From Lentisphaerota bacterium (GTDB lineage Bacteria; Verrucomicrobiota; Kiritimatiellia; JAAZAB01): a stretch of 7,199 nt of DNA. Below are positions 6,623 through 7,199 of the stretch, one piece after another. The position numbers and the translations under genes were made by a program. Within the stretch, counting starts at the first letter, position 1; each line of letters begins with the position of its first letter. The stretch spans positions 1 to 7,199 of the forward strand of contig JACQHI010000291.1 of the NCBI GenBank assembly GCA_016199105.1. The letters run 5' to 3'. Under the pieces are notes generated by a model. The model was not told the origin of the DNA, made no database searches, and saw nothing but the letters and a program-made list of their open reading frames with translations.

Positions 6623-7147
6623 ATGAAATCCAGGTACTTCATGTTGTCGCTGATCGCGCTGCTGGCCATTGGAATCTGCGGCACCGGTTGCAAGAGAGCT
6701 TCAAAGTTCGGCAAGAAGCCCAGCGATGACACCCTGAATATCAGCACCAAAGATCCCTCGGGCGGAATTCCCCTTTCCGAACGCACGGGCGATTATGAAT
6801 TGGTGCCTGACGTCAGCTTCGAGGCCGCGTTGTTCGACTATGACAGCGCCCAGCTCAAGGAATCCGAAGGCGCGAAGCTCTCGGCGGTCGCCGACTACCT
6901 GAACAACACGCCCAACGTCGGCGCCATCCTGGAAGGCAACTGCGACGAGCGCGGCAGCAACGAATACAACATGTCGCTCGGCGAGCGCCGCTCCCTGGCG
7001 GTGCGCGCTTACCTGGTCGGCCTCGGCGTCGACGCCGCCCTGCTCCAGACCAAGAGCAACGGCGAAGAAAAACCCGCGGATCCCGGGCATGACGACGCTG
7101 CCTGGAGCAAGAACCGCCGGGTCGAATTCGTCATCATCAAGCAATAA
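6623..7147 (+). CDS. pal: Pal, peptidoglycan-associated outer-membrane lipoprotein
   Basis: Outer-membrane lipoprotein (174 aa) that binds peptidoglycan and, through TolB/TolA, ties the outer membrane to the wall. A lipoprotein signal is seen at residues 1-23: K2 and R4, a hydrophobic core (YFMLSLIALLAIGI), and lipobox GTGC with C23 as the lipidated residue. G at the -3 position is less usual than L. A linker (24-64) leads into an OmpA-like domain at about 66-174. Its landmarks are FDYDSAQL, EGNCDERGSNEYNMSLGERRSLAVRAYL (D108 and the R122/R123 region) and SKNRRVEF (R165/R166), close to the Pal consensus. C107 replaces the usual Ala of the EGHADERG motif. GGAGGG (6613-6618) just before the ATG is the strongest ribosome site in the window, fitting high Pal output. 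It lies 32 nt after tolB, likely in the same operon. Confidence 0.95.
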   Translation: MKSRYFMLSLIALLAIGICGTGCKRASKFGKKPSDDTLNISTKDPSGGIPLSERTGDYELVPDVSFEAALFDYDSAQLKESEGAKLSAVADYLNNTPNVGAILEGNCDERGSNEYNMSLGERRSLAVRAYLVGLGVDAALLQTKSNGEEKPADPGHDDAAWSKNRRVEFVIIKQ

Positions 7148-7185
7148 CGCACGCCGTTCCTGTTTCGTATAACCCGGATGCCGCC

Positions 7186-7199
7186 CCGATCCGGATCGG
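7186..7199. other. Perfect 14-nt palindrome at the window edge, downstream of pal
   Basis: CCGATCC and GGATCGG form a self-complementary 14-mer that ends exactly at the last base, 38 nt after the pal stop. It could be part of a larger hairpin or terminator after the tolB-pal unit, or an operator. The flanking sequence needed to decide is outside the window. Confidence 0.4.

Overview
This GC-rich, gene-dense window reads almost entirely on the + strand and looks like the chromosome of a Gram-negative (diderm) bacterium, since it encodes type II secretion/type IV pilus parts and a TolB-Pal envelope module. Codon use and GC look uniform, with no sign of recently transferred coding sequence. The mix of a nif-type NifU/NifS pair, Tol-Pal genes and repeat-rich intergenic DNA would fit an anaerobic member of the PVC group (Verrucomicrobiota/Kiritimatiellota/Lentisphaerota). 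That assignment is an impression from gene style and repeats, not something the window proves.

Layout. (1) 2-781: C-terminal two-thirds or so of a GspE/PilB assembly ATPase, cut by the window start. (2) 819-2009: GspF/PilC inner-membrane platform protein with an unusual Pro/Ala-rich N-terminus. (3) 2029-2874: complete three-domain NifU scaffold. (4) 2871-4028: NifS cysteine desulfurase, overlapping nifU by 4 nt. Genes 1-4 have gaps of 37 nt, 19 nt and an overlap, so they look like one transcription unit. (5) 4029-4172: short intergenic region filled by two copies of a two-hairpin repeat; the first begins on the nifS stop codon. (6) 4173-4901: TonB/TolA-family protein with one N-terminal membrane anchor, a proline-rich linker and a TonB-like C-domain. 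(7) 4902-5240: 339-nt non-coding stretch with an inverted pair of heptamer (NYGTTGG) arrays and a third copy of the two-hairpin repeat. (8) 5241-6590: periplasmic TolB beta-propeller whose long leader is encoded partly by GC-rich palindromes. (9) 6623-7147: Pal lipoprotein. A perfect 14-nt palindrome lies at the right edge.

How the genes work together. Genes 1-2 are the cytoplasmic motor and membrane platform that drive pilin or pseudopilin assembly. NifS removes sulfur from cysteine and NifU assembles it with iron into clusters. No nitrogenase gene is visible, so this pair may serve general Fe-S supply. The TonB/TolA-like protein, TolB and Pal form a trans-envelope link between inner membrane, periplasm and peptidoglycan/outer membrane; the usual tolQ and tolR partners are not next to them.

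The most notable signal outside the genes is the three-copy repeat. Its two hairpins are inverted versions of one motif, and each is preceded on its own strand by GTAG or GTAT. This is the architecture of REP/BIME elements moved by RAYT (TnpA_REP) transposases.
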